Assembly (NCBI RefSeq): GCF_003096015.2
Contig: NZ_CP029185.2
Coordinates: 836,501 to 900,500 of the forward strand
Length of the DNA stretch: 64,000 nt
Source of the DNA: Limnobaculum parvum
GTDB taxonomy: Bacteria; Pseudomonadota; Gammaproteobacteria; Enterobacterales; Enterobacteriaceae
Reading direction: 5' to 3'
Shown here piece by piece: positions 27,505 through 35,189 of this stretch. A model generated the notes under the pieces. The model did not search any database. It saw only the letters and a program-made list of their open reading frames with translations, and was not told where the DNA came from. The first letter of the stretch is position 1. Each line of letters opens with the position of its first letter. The position numbers were made by a program, and so were the translations under genes.

Positions 27505-27514
27505 ATGGGATGCA

Positions 27515-27686
27515 TGTCTTACAATCGAAGCGCGCATCCTTGTGAGATATATCCTACAAGCCTTGTGAGACATATCGTCAATTTTTAAAAATTATCATTT
27601 TTAATATTATTAAATATCATTAAGTTAAACTATGATTGGGTTGCTTGCAAGGTGTCTTACAGAATGTAAGTCTCACAGGGTATATT
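27515..27686 (+). promoter_or_regulatory. csrB control region with UvrY/GacA-type boxes
   Basis: TGTGAGATATATCCTACA (27541-27558) matches 15 of 18 bases of the UvrY consensus palindrome as I recall it. TGTGAGACATATCG starts at 27564, and a dense cluster TGTCTTACA / TGTAAGTCTCACA spans 27653-27677. TGTCTTACA also occurs at 27515-27523. A very A/T-rich stretch (about 27583-27640) separates the distal and proximal boxes and could take IHF. A -10 TATATT lies at 27681-27686 with a poor -35, as expected for an activator-dependent promoter. Confidence 0.7.
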
Positions 27687-27692
27687 GTGAGA

Positions 27693-28212
27693 CGGAGGAA
27701 ATTAAGCGATTCTATGTCCATCGGAAGGAAGCTTAGGAATAAGGACTGTATCAGGATGATGCAGCTTTAGGATAAAGCGAGTGGATTTGCTCAGGAAGAG
27801 CTTAGGATATCATCAGGAAGATGAAGGATAGTTCAGGATCGAACTAACGGACAATTTCAGGATGAAAATTAATTCTACCAGGAATGTAGAAAGTCAGGAA
27901 GACAATCAAGGATTGGCGCTATCAGGACGGTAGCACAGGAAAGTTTAAGGATAAAACTAGCGGACACCTCCAGGATGGAGAATGAGTACCTACCGGAGTG
28001 TAGGGGGTCAGGACGACTAGCAAGGAAGAGCATCAGGATGATGCAGGATGACGAGACAAGGACGAAAGTAGGACGTTGCAAAGGATAGCAAGGTTAGGAT
28101 AACCGATAGGACAATTATTCAAGGATTGAGCAGGGAAGCAATGCGCATAGCCGGATAAGCTATATAAAGCACTAAGGCCCACTGTAGATTACAGTGGGCC
28201 TTTCTTCTTTTT
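27693..28212 (+). ncRNA. csrB: CsrB, CsrA-sequestering small RNA (unusually long)
   Basis: CsrB binds many CsrA dimers through GGA motifs in hairpin loops and so frees CsrA-repressed mRNAs. Between 27693 and the terminator I count about 38 GGA triplets, most in the form CAGGA, AAGGA or TAGGA. One block reads GGACACCTCCAGGATGGAGA then ATGAG, matching E. coli CsrB, and AGCAGGGAAGCAA near the 3' end also matches. The location between syd and yqcC is the csrB locus. E. coli CsrB is 369 nt with about 20 such motifs; this one is about 520 nt. The start is approximate, set from the -10. The 206-bp open frame on the minus strand here is a shadow. Confidence 0.93.
28174..28212 (+). terminator. csrB intrinsic terminator
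   Basis: AAGGCCCACTGTA (28174-28186) and TACAGTGGGCCTT (28190-28202) form a perfect 13-bp stem with a GAT loop, followed by TTTCTTCTTTTT. Confidence 0.95.
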
Positions 28213-28316
28213 GTCATTCAATATTTGGTTTTTTACCCACCATTCTCAAAGTGATATGATGAACATCTTTTTTAGGCTTTTAGACGGGCCTATCGTGTCA
28301 ATTTCAAGAGAAAATA

Positions 28317-28646
28317 ATGAGTTTAGATAATCAGGTTCGGCAATTGCTGGGAGAAATCGAGCAGTTGATGCAGGAACAGGCATTATGGCGTTCCTGTGCG
28401 CCTGAGCTTAGCGCATTTGAGAGTAGTGAACCTTTTTGTATTGATAGCATGTCGCCTGAAGAGTGGCTGCAGTGGGTCTTTATTCCCCGTATGAGAGCGC
28501 TGGTCGAAGGGGGGCACCCATTACCCACTCGTATCGCAATGGCCCCTTATTTTGAAGAGGCGTTCAGCCAACGTGCTGAAAATCATCAATCTCTTATTGA
28601 TGCCCTTCATCGTATCGATCAACTGCTAAATAAAGAAACCTCCTAA
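28317..28646 (+). CDS. yqcC: YqcC family protein (DUF446)
   Basis: A 109-residue small cytoplasmic protein. The family motif PEEWLQWVFIPRMRALVEGG is present, and RIAMAPYFEEAF follows. No biochemical function is established. Its TAA overlaps the ATG of truC by one base (TAATG), so it is co-translated with the pseudouridine synthase, the same arrangement as in E. coli. Confidence 0.93.
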   Translation: MSLDNQVRQLLGEIEQLMQEQALWRSCAPELSAFESSEPFCIDSMSPEEWLQWVFIPRMRALVEGGHPLPTRIAMAPYFEEAFSQRAENHQSLIDALHRIDQLLNKETS

Positions 28647-29425
28647 TGCTGGATATTTTGTATCAAGATGAACATTTGATCGCGGTAAATAAACCTTCTG
28701 GATGGTTAGTTCATCGTAGTTGGTTGGATAGACATGAAAAAGTAGTGGTGATGCAAACGGTGCGTGACCAGATTGGTCAGCATGTTTTTACCGTACATCG
28801 CCTTGACCGCCCAACGTCGGGAGTGTTGTTGATGGCGCTCTCCAGTGAGGTGGCTCGTCAAATGTCCCAACAGTTTGAACATCATCAGATTAATAAGGTC
28901 TATCACGCGGTGGTTCGGGGACACGTTCATGAAGCGGATACTATTGATTATCCTTTAGTGGAACAGCTGGATAAGATCGCCGATAAGTTTGCCAAACAGG
29001 ATAAAGACGCTCAGCCTGCCATCAGCCATTATCGGGGGCTCTCACAGGTTGAGGTGCCTATTGCCGTTGGGCCTTATGATACCGCGCGTTATAGTCTGGT
29101 AGAGTTGACGCCTCAAACGGGTCGTAAGCATCAGCTTCGTCGCCATATGAAACATATTTTCCATCCGATTATTGGCGATAGCGCCTATGGTGATTTACGC
29201 CATAATCGTGCGGTAGTCGAACATTTTGGCTGTCAGGGGCTGATGTTACATGCCAGTCATTTAGCGCTTCAACATCCGGTTACTCATCAGCCATTACTTA
29301 TTTCTGCCCCTTGGGATTCTCGCTGGCAAAACTTAATGACAGAATTTGGATGGAGCTCGCAATGCCCTGAATATAATGGGGTTGAAATTAATTTGGCAAT
29401 AACTCAGGATAGCTTGGTCAGATAA
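28646..29425 (+). CDS. truC: tRNA pseudouridine(65) synthase TruC
   Basis: TruC isomerises U65 in the T stem of some tRNAs. It belongs to the RluA family: the catalytic Asp is D54 in VHRLDRPTSGVL, followed by YHAVVRGH and the RluA motif PQTGRKHQLRRHMKHI. It has 259 residues (E. coli 260). It starts on the last base of the yqcC stop, and yqcA follows after 25 bp, making a yqcC-truC-yqcA operon. Confidence 0.95.
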   Translation: MLDILYQDEHLIAVNKPSGWLVHRSWLDRHEKVVVMQTVRDQIGQHVFTVHRLDRPTSGVLLMALSSEVARQMSQQFEHHQINKVYHAVVRGHVHEADTIDYPLVEQLDKIADKFAKQDKDAQPAISHYRGLSQVEVPIAVGPYDTARYSLVELTPQTGRKHQLRRHMKHIFHPIIGDSAYGDLRHNRAVVEHFGCQGLMLHASHLALQHPVTHQPLLISAPWDSRWQNLMTEFGWSSQCPEYNGVEINLAITQDSLVR

Positions 29426-29450
29426 CCCGTTAAAACAGAGAGAAGAAGCG

Positions 29451-29900
29451 ATGGCAAAAATAGGAATTTTTGTTGGTACCGTATACGGTAATGCTCAAAT
29501 GGTTGCTGAAGAAGCTCAAACCCTGTTACAAGAACAAGGGCACGATGTAGCCGTGTTTGATGAAGGGACGCTGGATGAGTGGCAAAACTATGAGCAAGGG
29601 CATGTGCTGGTAGTGACATCAACCACCGGGCAGGGCGATTTGCCAGACTCCATCGAGCCGCTATTTTATGATATTAAAGATTCTTTAGGTCATCAGCCAG
29701 GGCTGCGCTATGGCGTAATTGCACTGGGAGACAGCAGCTATGAAAATTTCTGTGGAGCGGGTAAAAAGTTTGATGCACTGCTGCAGGAGCAAGGGGCGAC
29801 TCGGCTTGGTGATATATTGATTATTGATGCAACCGAAGTTTCTGAACCAGAGGTGTTTGCTGCCGACTGGATTAAACACTGGGGCAGTTTGGCTGGGTAG
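29451..29900 (+). CDS. yqcA: Flavodoxin YqcA
   Basis: A 149-residue short-chain flavodoxin-like electron carrier binding FMN. The phosphate loop is VGTVYGNAQ (about residues 8-16), the 50s loop is STTGQGDLPDS and the 90s loop is LGDSSYENFCGAG. It is the last gene of yqcC-truC-yqcA and ends at a clear terminator. Immediately beyond it the gene order changes to a part of the chromosome that is distant in E. coli. Confidence 0.94.
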   Translation: MAKIGIFVGTVYGNAQMVAEEAQTLLQEQGHDVAVFDEGTLDEWQNYEQGHVLVVTSTTGQGDLPDSIEPLFYDIKDSLGHQPGLRYGVIALGDSSYENFCGAGKKFDALLQEQGATRLGDILIIDATEVSEPEVFAADWIKHWGSLAG

Positions 29901-29933
29901 TTGTTTTTTGCTACAGCCATAGCGTTGCCATAG

Positions 29934-29968
29934 TAAGAATCCACCTTAGGTAACCGGTGGATTTTTAC
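29934..29968. terminator. Bidirectional terminator between yqcA and yaeH
   Basis: AATCCACC (29938-29945) pairs with GGTGGATT (29956-29963), and the flanking GTAA/TTAC extends the stem. TTTTTACTTT follows on the plus strand. The genes on either side converge on it. Confidence 0.75.
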
Positions 29969-30016
29969 TTTCTGTTATACCGCGTCAGGATTGAGGATTA
30001 TCTTGTCAGACGGCGT

Positions 30017-30418
30017 TTACTTACCGTTCTCTTTTTCCGTTAGTTTTTCCAGATCGGCCTCGATTTCAGCAATCTTATGGGTAACAACCTGTTCGAGATG
30101 GCGCAGGTCGGAAAGAATCTTTTTCTTTAAGTCGACCTCAATGCGTTCTCCATGACAAATCTTATCTAGTTCTTCAATAACATGACGAAGATTAGGGCTG
30201 ATTTCATGGACTTCTTTATAGGATTTTTCTGCACCCGGGTTAGCTAAAACGGTTTTGCGCTGGCGTGGATATTTGAATTTGACGCTCTTGGCAAAAAATT
30301 CACCTTTTTCCTTACGAAAATAGATTTTTAAAATATCGTTACTGGCTTCCTGACGCAGACTATAGCGATCGATCTGTTTAGGATTGGTAATGCCGAGACT
30401 GGTGAGATTATCGTACAT
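30017..30418 (-). CDS. yaeH: YaeH, UPF0325/DUF3461 family protein
   Basis: A 133-residue cytoplasmic protein of unknown function, strongly conserved in enterics. MYDNLTSLGITNPKQIDRYS, DILKIYFRKEKGEFFAKSVK and KYPRQRKTV match E. coli YaeH. The C terminus is a predicted coiled coil (LRHLEQVVTHKIAEIEADLE). The ATG at 30418 follows an AGGAAGG ribosome site; an upstream in-frame Met at 30484 would add an unrelated 22 residues. In E. coli it sits beside dapD; here an extra gene lies between. Confidence 0.92.
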   Translation of the reverse strand: MYDNLTSLGITNPKQIDRYSLRQEASNDILKIYFRKEKGEFFAKSVKFKYPRQRKTVLANPGAEKSYKEVHEISPNLRHVIEELDKICHGERIEVDLKKKILSDLRHLEQVVTHKIAEIEADLEKLTEKENGK

Positions 30419-30610
30419 AAGAAAACCTTCCTGATTTATTTTTATGACGGTGTAATAATTATTATAGCAGGGGATATCAATCACTACCCTAATGTTTAAA
30501 AAGGAATAAACAGACGGATGAAGTGACGTAAACTCGCGATGTGATAAAAACGGGTATTTGAATATTAATCGTGAAGGGACATTAAACTGGGGGAGGGCTG
30601 GTGTGAACTT

Positions 30611-31180
30611 ATGAATATTTCACAGATGACATGGCTGATTAAACGTCTGAAAAAGCGCGGCGTTACTTTTGTTGAAGGTTTAAGCGATGAAGAGCTTGCT
30701 GATATTCAGCTCGAGTTTCAGGTCACTTTTCCTCCAGACTTGAAACAGTTTCTTCAGACGGCATTGCCTGTTTCTGACCTGTTCGTAAATTGGCGCGCAG
30801 GCCTGCATTCAGCCCAAGAAAAACAACAGATAGAACAACGTATCAATTGGCCGTTGGAAGGGATGTTGTTTGATGTAGAAAACAATAGCTATTGGGAACA
30901 CTCATGGGGTGAGAGACCCGAGAGTGTTGAGGCGATACAGGTTATCGTCAGCCAACATTTCCACTCTTATCCAAAACTTATTCCAATCTATTCTCATCGC
31001 TATATTCCGGCCACGCCCGATGAAACTGGGAATCCAATATTTTCTGTTTATCAGACGGATATCATCTATTACGGTTATGACTTGGCGAGCTATTTTGCAC
31101 ATGAATTTAGCTTTTCATTGCCAGAGCATTTCGAAACGTCAGCAGAGCCAAAATATATCGAGTTTTGGGGTGATTTTTAG
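30611..31180 (+). CDS. SMI1/KNR4 (SUKH-like) family protein, orphan
   Basis: A 189-residue cytoplasmic protein resembling the SMI1/KNR4 fold. GLSDEELADIQLEFQVTFPPDLKQFLQTALP is the characteristic N-terminal pattern in which an acidic helix leads into a TFPxDLKxFL strand-helix. Later, LIPIYSHRYIPATP and NPIFSVYQTDIIYYGYDLASYF match the second half. Many bacterial members are immunity proteins for polymorphic toxins, but no toxin, Rhs or secretion gene is near. It lies between yaeH and dapD, exactly where gene order departs from E. coli, and codes for its strand alone. It probably arrived by transfer. Confidence 0.75.
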   Translation: MNISQMTWLIKRLKKRGVTFVEGLSDEELADIQLEFQVTFPPDLKQFLQTALPVSDLFVNWRAGLHSAQEKQQIEQRINWPLEGMLFDVENNSYWEHSWGERPESVEAIQVIVSQHFHSYPKLIPIYSHRYIPATPDETGNPIFSVYQTDIIYYGYDLASYFAHEFSFSLPEHFETSAEPKYIEFWGDF

Positions 31181-31198
31181 GTTGGATTATTCAGCATG

Positions 31199-31223
31199 AA
31201 AACGCGGACATCGTCCGCGTTTT
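31199..31223. terminator. Bidirectional terminator between the SMI1-like gene and dapD
   Basis: AAAACGCGGAC (31199-31209) and GTCCGCGTTTT (31213-31223) form a perfect 11-bp stem with an ATC loop, with A/T runs on both sides serving both converging genes. Confidence 0.85.
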
Positions 31224-31250
31224 AAATTTGATTCAGGTCAGCGAGAATGA

Positions 31251-32075
31251 TTAATCAATGGTTCGCAGTAACTCATTAATTCCCACTTTACCACGGGTCT
31301 TAGCATCGACTTTTTTCACGATAACCGCACAGTACAGGCTGTATTTGCCATCTTTAGACGGCAGGTTGCCTGAAACCACGACAGAGCCAGCCGGAACTCG
31401 TCCGTAATGGACTTCGCCGGTTTCGCGATCGTAAATGCGTGTGCTTTGGCCGATGTAAACCCCCATAGAGATCACCGAACCTTCTTCAACGATTACGCCT
31501 TCTACGACTTCAGAACGGGCACCGATAAAGCAATTATCTTCGATAATGGTTGGGTTCGCTTGCAGTGGCTCAAGCACACCACCGATACCCACGCCGCCGG
31601 ATAGGTGAACATTTTTACCGATTTGAGCACAGGAACCGACGGTTGCCCAAGTATCAACCATGGAGCCTTCATCAACATAAGCACCAATGTTGACATAGGA
31701 TGGCATCAACACGGTGTTACGGGCGATAAAAGCCCCTTGGCGAACGCTGGCTGGTGGAACCACTCGGAAACCTTCCCGCTGAAAACGTGCTGCATCATAG
31801 TCGGCGAATTTCATTGGAACTTTATCAAAATAGCGGGTTTCTGCGCCATCCATGACGACATTTTCGTTAATACGGAACGAAAGCAGAACCGCTTTTTTCA
31901 GCCACTGATGTGTGACCCACTCACCGTTGATTTTTTCGGCAACGCGTAATTCACCGCTGTCTAATTTAGCAATAGTTTGCTTAACAGCTTCACGAAGAAC
32001 GGTATCTGCATTCGCCGGAGTAATTTCAGCACGGCGCTCAAAGGCGGTTTCTATAACGGTTTTTAACTGCTGCAT
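31251..32075 (-). CDS. dapD: 2,3,4,5-tetrahydropyridine-2,6-dicarboxylate N-succinyltransferase
   Basis: DapD succinylates tetrahydrodipicolinate in the succinylase route to meso-diaminopimelate and lysine. The 274 residues (E. coli 274) have an N-terminal helical domain and a left-handed beta helix of hexapeptide repeats, seen in VNIGAYVDEGSMVDTWATVG, SCAQIGKNVHLSGGVGIGG and CFIGARSEVVEGVIVEEG. It lies 33 bp downstream of glnD on the same strand. Confidence 0.96.
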   Translation of the reverse strand: MQQLKTVIETAFERRAEITPANADTVLREAVKQTIAKLDSGELRVAEKINGEWVTHQWLKKAVLLSFRINENVVMDGAETRYFDKVPMKFADYDAARFQREGFRVVPPASVRQGAFIARNTVLMPSYVNIGAYVDEGSMVDTWATVGSCAQIGKNVHLSGGVGIGGVLEPLQANPTIIEDNCFIGARSEVVEGVIVEEGSVISMGVYIGQSTRIYDRETGEVHYGRVPAGSVVVSGNLPSKDGKYSLYCAVIVKKVDAKTRGKVGINELLRTID

Positions 32076-32108
32076 CTCTTTTCCTGATGTCGTGTATTTG
32101 AGGGAATA

Positions 32109-34784
32109 TTATTGGAGGCCATATTTATCCGTTGGATTCAGGGTTTCTGTCAACCTTTGTTTCAAAAGTTCGCAAATTTCAGAAGATAACGCTGTTCGTT
32201 CACTGTTTGTGAGAATGAACAAGTCTTCAACCCGTTCGCCAATAGTGGAGATGCGCGCGCTGTGCAGCGATAGACCTAAATCAGCAAAAACCTCCCCCAC
32301 TCTGGCTAACAGCCCCGGCTGGTCTAGGGCGACCAGCTCCATATAGGTACGGCGTTCGCTATGGCCTCGTAAGAAAGTCACGTGAGTAGCTACATTAAAG
32401 TGGCGAAGTTTAGAAGATAGCATACGTGGACGCGGGCGTTCATACACAGGCTGTGTCAGTGCGTGTTCCAATCCTTCACGAATAGCCTGATGGCGATCGG
32501 GTGTTAGAGGCTTGCCGTTAGGTTCCAGAACGATAAAGCTGTCCATTGCCATTTCATCGCGGTTAGTAAAAATTTGGGCATCGTGAACACTCAGGTTTTT
32601 TCTGTCCAACTCACCGACGGTTACTGCAAACAAATAGGGGCGGTCGTGGCTATAAATAAAGATTTCGGTTCCCCCCCGGTTAGGACTCGGGCTGATAAGC
32701 ACCAACGGTTTATCAGATTTATGATTGACCAGATGGCGAGCATGCCAAGCTAACTGACTCGGTGTATGGCGTAGAAAATAGTCGGCCCGGCATCGGCTCC
32801 AGAGATTATGCAGTGCCGCTTCATCTATATTATCCCGTCGCAATAGCGCCAGCGCCTGAGCTCGATGGTGTCGAACGCGTTCTCTTAAGTCTGGTCGATA
32901 TTGCATGCCGCGGCGTAGTTGCTTCTCTGTGGCGAAATAGAGCTCACGTAACAGGCTCTGCTTCCAGCTGTTCCACAAGGGTTCGTTAGTGGCACAGATA
33001 TCAGCTACGGTCAGGCAGATCAGATAGTGTAATCGCGTTTCCGTCTGTATTTCGGCAGCAAATTGCTGAATGACTTCCGGGTCTTGTATGTCGCGGCGCT
33101 GAGCGGTAACTGACATTAGCAGATGCTGTTTAACCAACCAACTGACTAAATCAATTTCGTTAGAGTTGAGATCGTGTAATGCAGCAAAATCTTTAGCGTC
33201 TTCCGCACCGAGAGTGGAATGGTCACCGCCACGGCCTTTAGCAATGTCGTGAAACAGTGCCGCCATCAGTAATAACGATTGTTTTGGTAAACGGGGAAAA
33301 AGCTCAACGCAGAGAGGGTGAGCCTGACGCGTCTCTTCATCGGCGAAACTTTCCAGCTTTAACAACACCCGAATAGTATGTTCATCAACGGTATAGACAT
33401 GGAACAGGTCAAACTGCATCTGACCAACAATTTTCCCCCACTGTGGCATATAGGCCGCCAGTACGCTGTGATGATGCATTGGCACAATCGCTCGTTTTAC
33501 GGCACCGGGGTGGCGTAAAATAGCCATAAATAACTGACGAGCGGCGGGTAACTCGCACAGCGGCTGCTTCAGATGGCGACGAGCATAGCGAAGATGGCGC
33601 AGGGTGGTTGAGTAAATGCCTTTAATATCAGGATTGCTCACCAGTCGGTAGAATAGCCCCAGAATAGTTTCCGGTTGCTCAATAAACAAATTAGGATCCC
33701 GTAAATCAATCAACTGACCGCGTAGCTGAAAACGTTCATCCAGAATTTGCGGTTTGTCGGTATGGTCAACGGCTAAGATCGCCTCATTAAACAGCTGTAA
33801 AAGCATATGATTAAGCTCTGCAATCCGTCGGGTAACGCGATAATAATCTTTCATCATACGTTCTATCGGCTGGTTACGTTCTCCCTGATACCCTAGCAGG
33901 GTAGCAACACTGAGTTGTCGATCGAATAACAGACGGTTGTCATAGCGCGGCAGGATCAAATGTAGGGCAAAACGAATGCGCCATAAGAAAGCTTGGCACT
34001 CTTCCAGTTCGGTACACTCTGCTGGGGTTAAAAAGCCAAAACTCACCATTTCATCCAGAGAAGTCGCACCAAAATGGCGGCGAGCTACCCACAGCAAAGT
34101 GTGAATATCCCGTAAACCTCCGGGGCTGGCTTTAATATCGGGTTCGAGATTATAGCTGGTACCGTGATAGCGCAGATGGCGTTCTTCCTGCTCCTGACAC
34201 TTAGCGTGAAAGAAGGTATCCGATGGCCAGATCTCCTGTCCGAAAATATGCTTTTGTAATGAGAGAAACAGCGCCACATCACCACAAATTAATCGTGACT
34301 CAATCAGATTGGTGGCTACGGTCAGATCGGCAATGCTCTCTTCCAGACACTGTTCCAGCGTACGTACGCTATGGCCCACCTCCAGCTTTAAATCCCACAG
34401 CAACGTAATGATTTCACCAACTCGCTGGGATTGCTCTTCGTCTAATGGTTGGTCACTGAGAATTAAAATATCAATATCAGAAAGAGGATGTAGTTCGCTA
34501 CGGCCATATCCCCCGACAGCAATTAACGCTAACCCACTGCGGTTCGCCAACCCTTTGGCCGTTGGTTTAATGAAACCATGAAACAACCAGAGCCGTTGCA
34601 GTAAGTGGTCTATATAGTCAGAACGAACTTTAAGCAATTCATCAACCGCGACGTTTGCTTCAAAAGCGTGCTTCAACCAAGCTTGAAAACGTTCTAACTC
34701 TTGCTTCAGATTGGGTAACGTCAATTCACTGTTACTTAAACAGGAAGGATCGCAGGGTTTTTTCAGCAAAACGTGCTCAAACAT
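32109..34784 (-). CDS. glnD: PII uridylyltransferase / uridylyl-removing enzyme GlnD
   Basis: GlnD senses glutamine and modifies GlnB/GlnK to control nitrogen assimilation. The 891 residues (E. coli 890) show the nucleotidyltransferase motif GGYGRSELHPLSDIDIL at about residues 91-107, with the two catalytic Asp. An HD hydrolase domain (LLMAALFHDIAKGRGGDHS) removes UMP. Two C-terminal ACT domains follow (for example RPYLFAVTVGELDRKNLSVH and YMELVALDQPGLLARVGEVF). It precedes dapD and is separated from map by 405 bp. Confidence 0.97.
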   Translation of the reverse strand: MFEHVLLKKPCDPSCLSNSELTLPNLKQELERFQAWLKHAFEANVAVDELLKVRSDYIDHLLQRLWLFHGFIKPTAKGLANRSGLALIAVGGYGRSELHPLSDIDILILSDQPLDEEQSQRVGEIITLLWDLKLEVGHSVRTLEQCLEESIADLTVATNLIESRLICGDVALFLSLQKHIFGQEIWPSDTFFHAKCQEQEERHLRYHGTSYNLEPDIKASPGGLRDIHTLLWVARRHFGATSLDEMVSFGFLTPAECTELEECQAFLWRIRFALHLILPRYDNRLLFDRQLSVATLLGYQGERNQPIERMMKDYYRVTRRIAELNHMLLQLFNEAILAVDHTDKPQILDERFQLRGQLIDLRDPNLFIEQPETILGLFYRLVSNPDIKGIYSTTLRHLRYARRHLKQPLCELPAARQLFMAILRHPGAVKRAIVPMHHHSVLAAYMPQWGKIVGQMQFDLFHVYTVDEHTIRVLLKLESFADEETRQAHPLCVELFPRLPKQSLLLMAALFHDIAKGRGGDHSTLGAEDAKDFAALHDLNSNEIDLVSWLVKQHLLMSVTAQRRDIQDPEVIQQFAAEIQTETRLHYLICLTVADICATNEPLWNSWKQSLLRELYFATEKQLRRGMQYRPDLRERVRHHRAQALALLRRDNIDEAALHNLWSRCRADYFLRHTPSQLAWHARHLVNHKSDKPLVLISPSPNRGGTEIFIYSHDRPYLFAVTVGELDRKNLSVHDAQIFTNRDEMAMDSFIVLEPNGKPLTPDRHQAIREGLEHALTQPVYERPRPRMLSSKLRHFNVATHVTFLRGHSERRTYMELVALDQPGLLARVGEVFADLGLSLHSARISTIGERVEDLFILTNSERTALSSEICELLKQRLTETLNPTDKYGLQ

Positions 34785-35189
34785 AGTGACAATAACCTTC
34801 TGATAGCGGAGTTAATCACAAAATAATCAATCGTTGCCACGGCGGACAACTCACTACTACTTAAGCTACCTGTAAACCCTAAAATTCGCCAGATGAAAGC
34901 GTAGAAAACACAATTATTGAGATAGGAGAATGAAAATAACTAACATTTGGTTAATTATTTTATTCTTTGACGGAATCAAGCTGAGGGAGAGACCACCCTA
35001 AGCGGGCTAGGCCCGAAGCACTCTGAGACGGGGTAATGAAGGTCTTCCGACCGAGTATTAAATTGATATGGGTGGAGATTTTTTACGGCTGAAATACCCT
35101 CAGAGTTAATTTAAAAAACGTCATCAATAGGCCATAACAAAAATGGCCAACTCGCGTCAGCCATTCAAAAAACAACAACTAAAAAACAG
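34785..35189. other. glnD-map intergenic region with unexplained structured segment
   Basis: No protein gene is seen in these 405 bp. The stretch 34981-35103 holds nested complementary pairs: CTGAGGG (34981-34987) with CCCTCAG (35097-35103), CCACCC (34993-34998) with GGGTGG (35070-35075), CGGGC (35003-35007) with GCCCG (35011-35015), and GGTC (35041-35044) with GACC (35049-35052). The GGGTGG arm is followed closely by six T (35079-35084), so on the plus strand it looks like a structured RNA ending in a terminator. GGCCAT/ATGGCC (about 35130-35148) forms another hairpin after map. I cannot match it to a known RNA family. Confidence 0.5.

Noticed and set aside
27875..28081. 68-aa open frame on the minus strand
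   Set aside because: It lies wholly within csrB, and its open frame is a by-product of the repeated AGGA motifs. No ribosome site or family resemblance.
27720..28140. Direct-repeat-like AGGA/CAGGAT pattern suggesting a CRISPR or tandem repeat array
   Set aside because: Unit length and spacers are irregular, and the locus and terminator identify CsrB, so the repeats are CsrA-binding motifs.
31605..32346. Plus-strand frames of 114 and 144 aa opposite dapD and glnD
   Set aside because: They are antisense shadows of conserved genes, rich in unlikely residue runs, and match nothing known.
34981..35103. A tRNA, 5S rRNA or standard riboswitch in the glnD-map gap
   Set aside because: I compared it by eye with tRNA, 5S, TPP, glycine, lysine and GEMM cores. 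None has the required conserved bases, so it is left as an unexplained structure.
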